Assembly (NCBI GenBank): GCA_049318625.1
Contig: JBMOGA010000112.1
Location: 1-6,827 of the forward strand
Source of the DNA: JBMOGA01 sp049318625
GTDB lineage: Bacteria > Pseudomonadota > Alphaproteobacteria > Rhizobiales > Hyphomicrobiaceae
Reading direction: 5' to 3'
Length of the DNA: 6,827 bases
Shown here: piece by piece, positions 6,421 to 6,827 of the stretch
Layout of the letters: the number at the start of each line of letters is the position of its first letter
Numbering within the stretch: the first letter of the stretch is position 1
Notes under the pieces: generated by a model
The model's input: only the letters and a program-made list of their open reading frames with translations
Database searches by the model: none
Told to the model about the DNA's origin: nothing
Translations under genes and position numbers: made by a program

Positions 6421-6445
6421 GCCGGTCCGATGACGGGCGACCGGC
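6421..6445. terminator. Hairpin between convergent moaD-like gene and comM remnant
   Basis: A perfect 7-bp stem GCCGGTC/GACCGGC with an 11-base loop lies 12 bases after the MoaD-like stop and about 30 bases beyond the convergent comM stop. Its location suits a bidirectional transcription end. There is no T-run on either strand, so efficiency is doubtful. Confidence 0.4.
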
Positions 6446-6474
6446 GAGCCGATTGAACCGAGACCGGACGCAAG

Positions 6475-6774
6475 CTATGCGGCCAGTGTCTGCCGCAGCG
6501 TCTCCCCGCGATAGCTCAGCGCCTCCGCCACGTGATTGCGGCGCACCTGGGCCTCGCCGTCGAGATCGGCGAGCGTGCGCGCCACTTTCAGCGTGCGATG
6601 GAAACCCCGGGCCGAAAGATGCAGCGTCTCGGCGGCCTGCTTCAAGAGAGCAAGTCCCGGCTGGTCCGGCTCGGCGATCTGTTCGAGCAGCCGGCCGCTC
6701 GCCTCGGCATTCGTGCGCAGCTTGGGAACGCCGAGCGCCGCGAAGCGATCGCGCTGGCGCCGGCGTGCGGCAAT
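6475..6774 (-). pseudogene. comM: C-terminal remnant of a ComM/YifB Mg-chelatase-like AAA+ ATPase
   Basis: The minus strand encodes 99 residues that match the C-terminal end of ComM/YifB: IAARRRQRDRFAALG, then LRTNAEASGRLLEQIAEPD, GLALLKQAAETLHLSARGFH, and a final RTLKVARTLADLDG...VRRNHVAEALSYRG. ComM in competent bacteria is a helicase that aids branch migration of incoming DNA. Full-length members are about 500 residues, with AAA+ Walker motifs upstream. Here an in-frame TAG at 6775-6777 directly precedes this segment, and no plausible start with a ribosome binding site is seen inside it. The 50 bases left of the window beyond the stop do not resemble the expected preceding ComM sequence. 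It is therefore either a pseudogene broken by insertion, deletion or rearrangement, or a sequencing or assembly artefact at this point. The 99-residue segment itself shows no frameshift or stop. Confidence 0.8.
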
Positions 6775-6777
6775 CTA

Positions 6778-6827
6778 TGGCGCGACGATCAGGAAGGGAA
6801 CCGCGTCAAACAAGGTGAGAACCGCGG
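6778..6827 (-). other. Possible 3' end of an unidentified reading frame abutting the comM remnant
   Basis: In the same minus-strand frame, the last 50 bases read AVLTLFDAVPFLIVAP followed by TAG (6775-6777). The peptide is hydrophobic and could be the tail of a membrane protein or simply out-of-context DNA. It does not match the ComM region normally found before IAARRRQ, although VP followed by hydrophobics loosely recalls ComM's EVPAVP stretch. It is too short to identify, and the rest lies outside the window. Confidence 0.2.

Noticed and set aside
6453..6818. Plus-strand open frame of 121 codons at the right end
   Set aside because: It lies opposite the ComM C-terminal sequence, is arginine- and alanine-rich, and has no recognisable features.

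Overview
The window is GC-rich, with coding codons that mostly end in G or C. It reads like an alphaproteobacterial chromosome, probably of the Hyphomicrobiales/Rhizobiales type. This is inferred from the yggT-yggU-folD order, the style of the YggT, FolD, DUF1330 and ComM proteins, and the GC bias. I cannot name a genus.

Layout. At the left edge is a tRNA-Ala(CGC) on the minus strand (2-77), with a good promoter reading leftwards (89-118). A non-coding stretch of about 235 bases follows. Next comes a plus-strand housekeeping block: yggT (membrane protein), an overlapping DUF167/YggU gene, and folD (one-carbon folate metabolism). A small DUF1330 gene (1894-2193, minus) converges on folD. A spacer of about 190 bases with two inverted repeats separates DUF1330 from a divergent plus-strand operon. 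That operon encodes a three-subunit molybdenum hydroxylase of the xanthine dehydrogenase/CO dehydrogenase family, in the order FAD subunit (M), 2Fe-2S subunit (S), Mo-cofactor subunit (L). A MoaD/ThiS-like protein ending in Gly-Gly follows in the same direction, after a strong GC hairpin. At the right edge, on the minus strand, is the C-terminal end of a ComM/YifB-type Mg-chelatase-like ATPase. Its reading frame is closed by an in-frame TAG after only 99 codons, so it looks like a broken gene.

How the genes fit together. The M, S and L subunits should form one enzyme: substrate is oxidised at the Mo centre in L, electrons pass through two 2Fe-2S clusters in S, and reach FAD in M. The active-site loop of L (AAYRAPGGP) is not the cysteine-containing loop of true CO dehydrogenase. 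The enzyme is therefore better called an uncharacterised Mo hydroxylase with unknown substrate. The MoaD-like protein could supply sulfur for the molybdopterin cofactor or a related sulfur transfer; this is inference from position and the Gly-Gly tail. No regulator, transporter or cofactor-insertion gene is visible in the window.

I did not find a clearly new system. The items most worth a second look are the broken comM with an unrelated-looking sequence abutting it, the Mo hydroxylase plus dedicated MoaD-like carrier, and the paired dyads in the divergent spacer.
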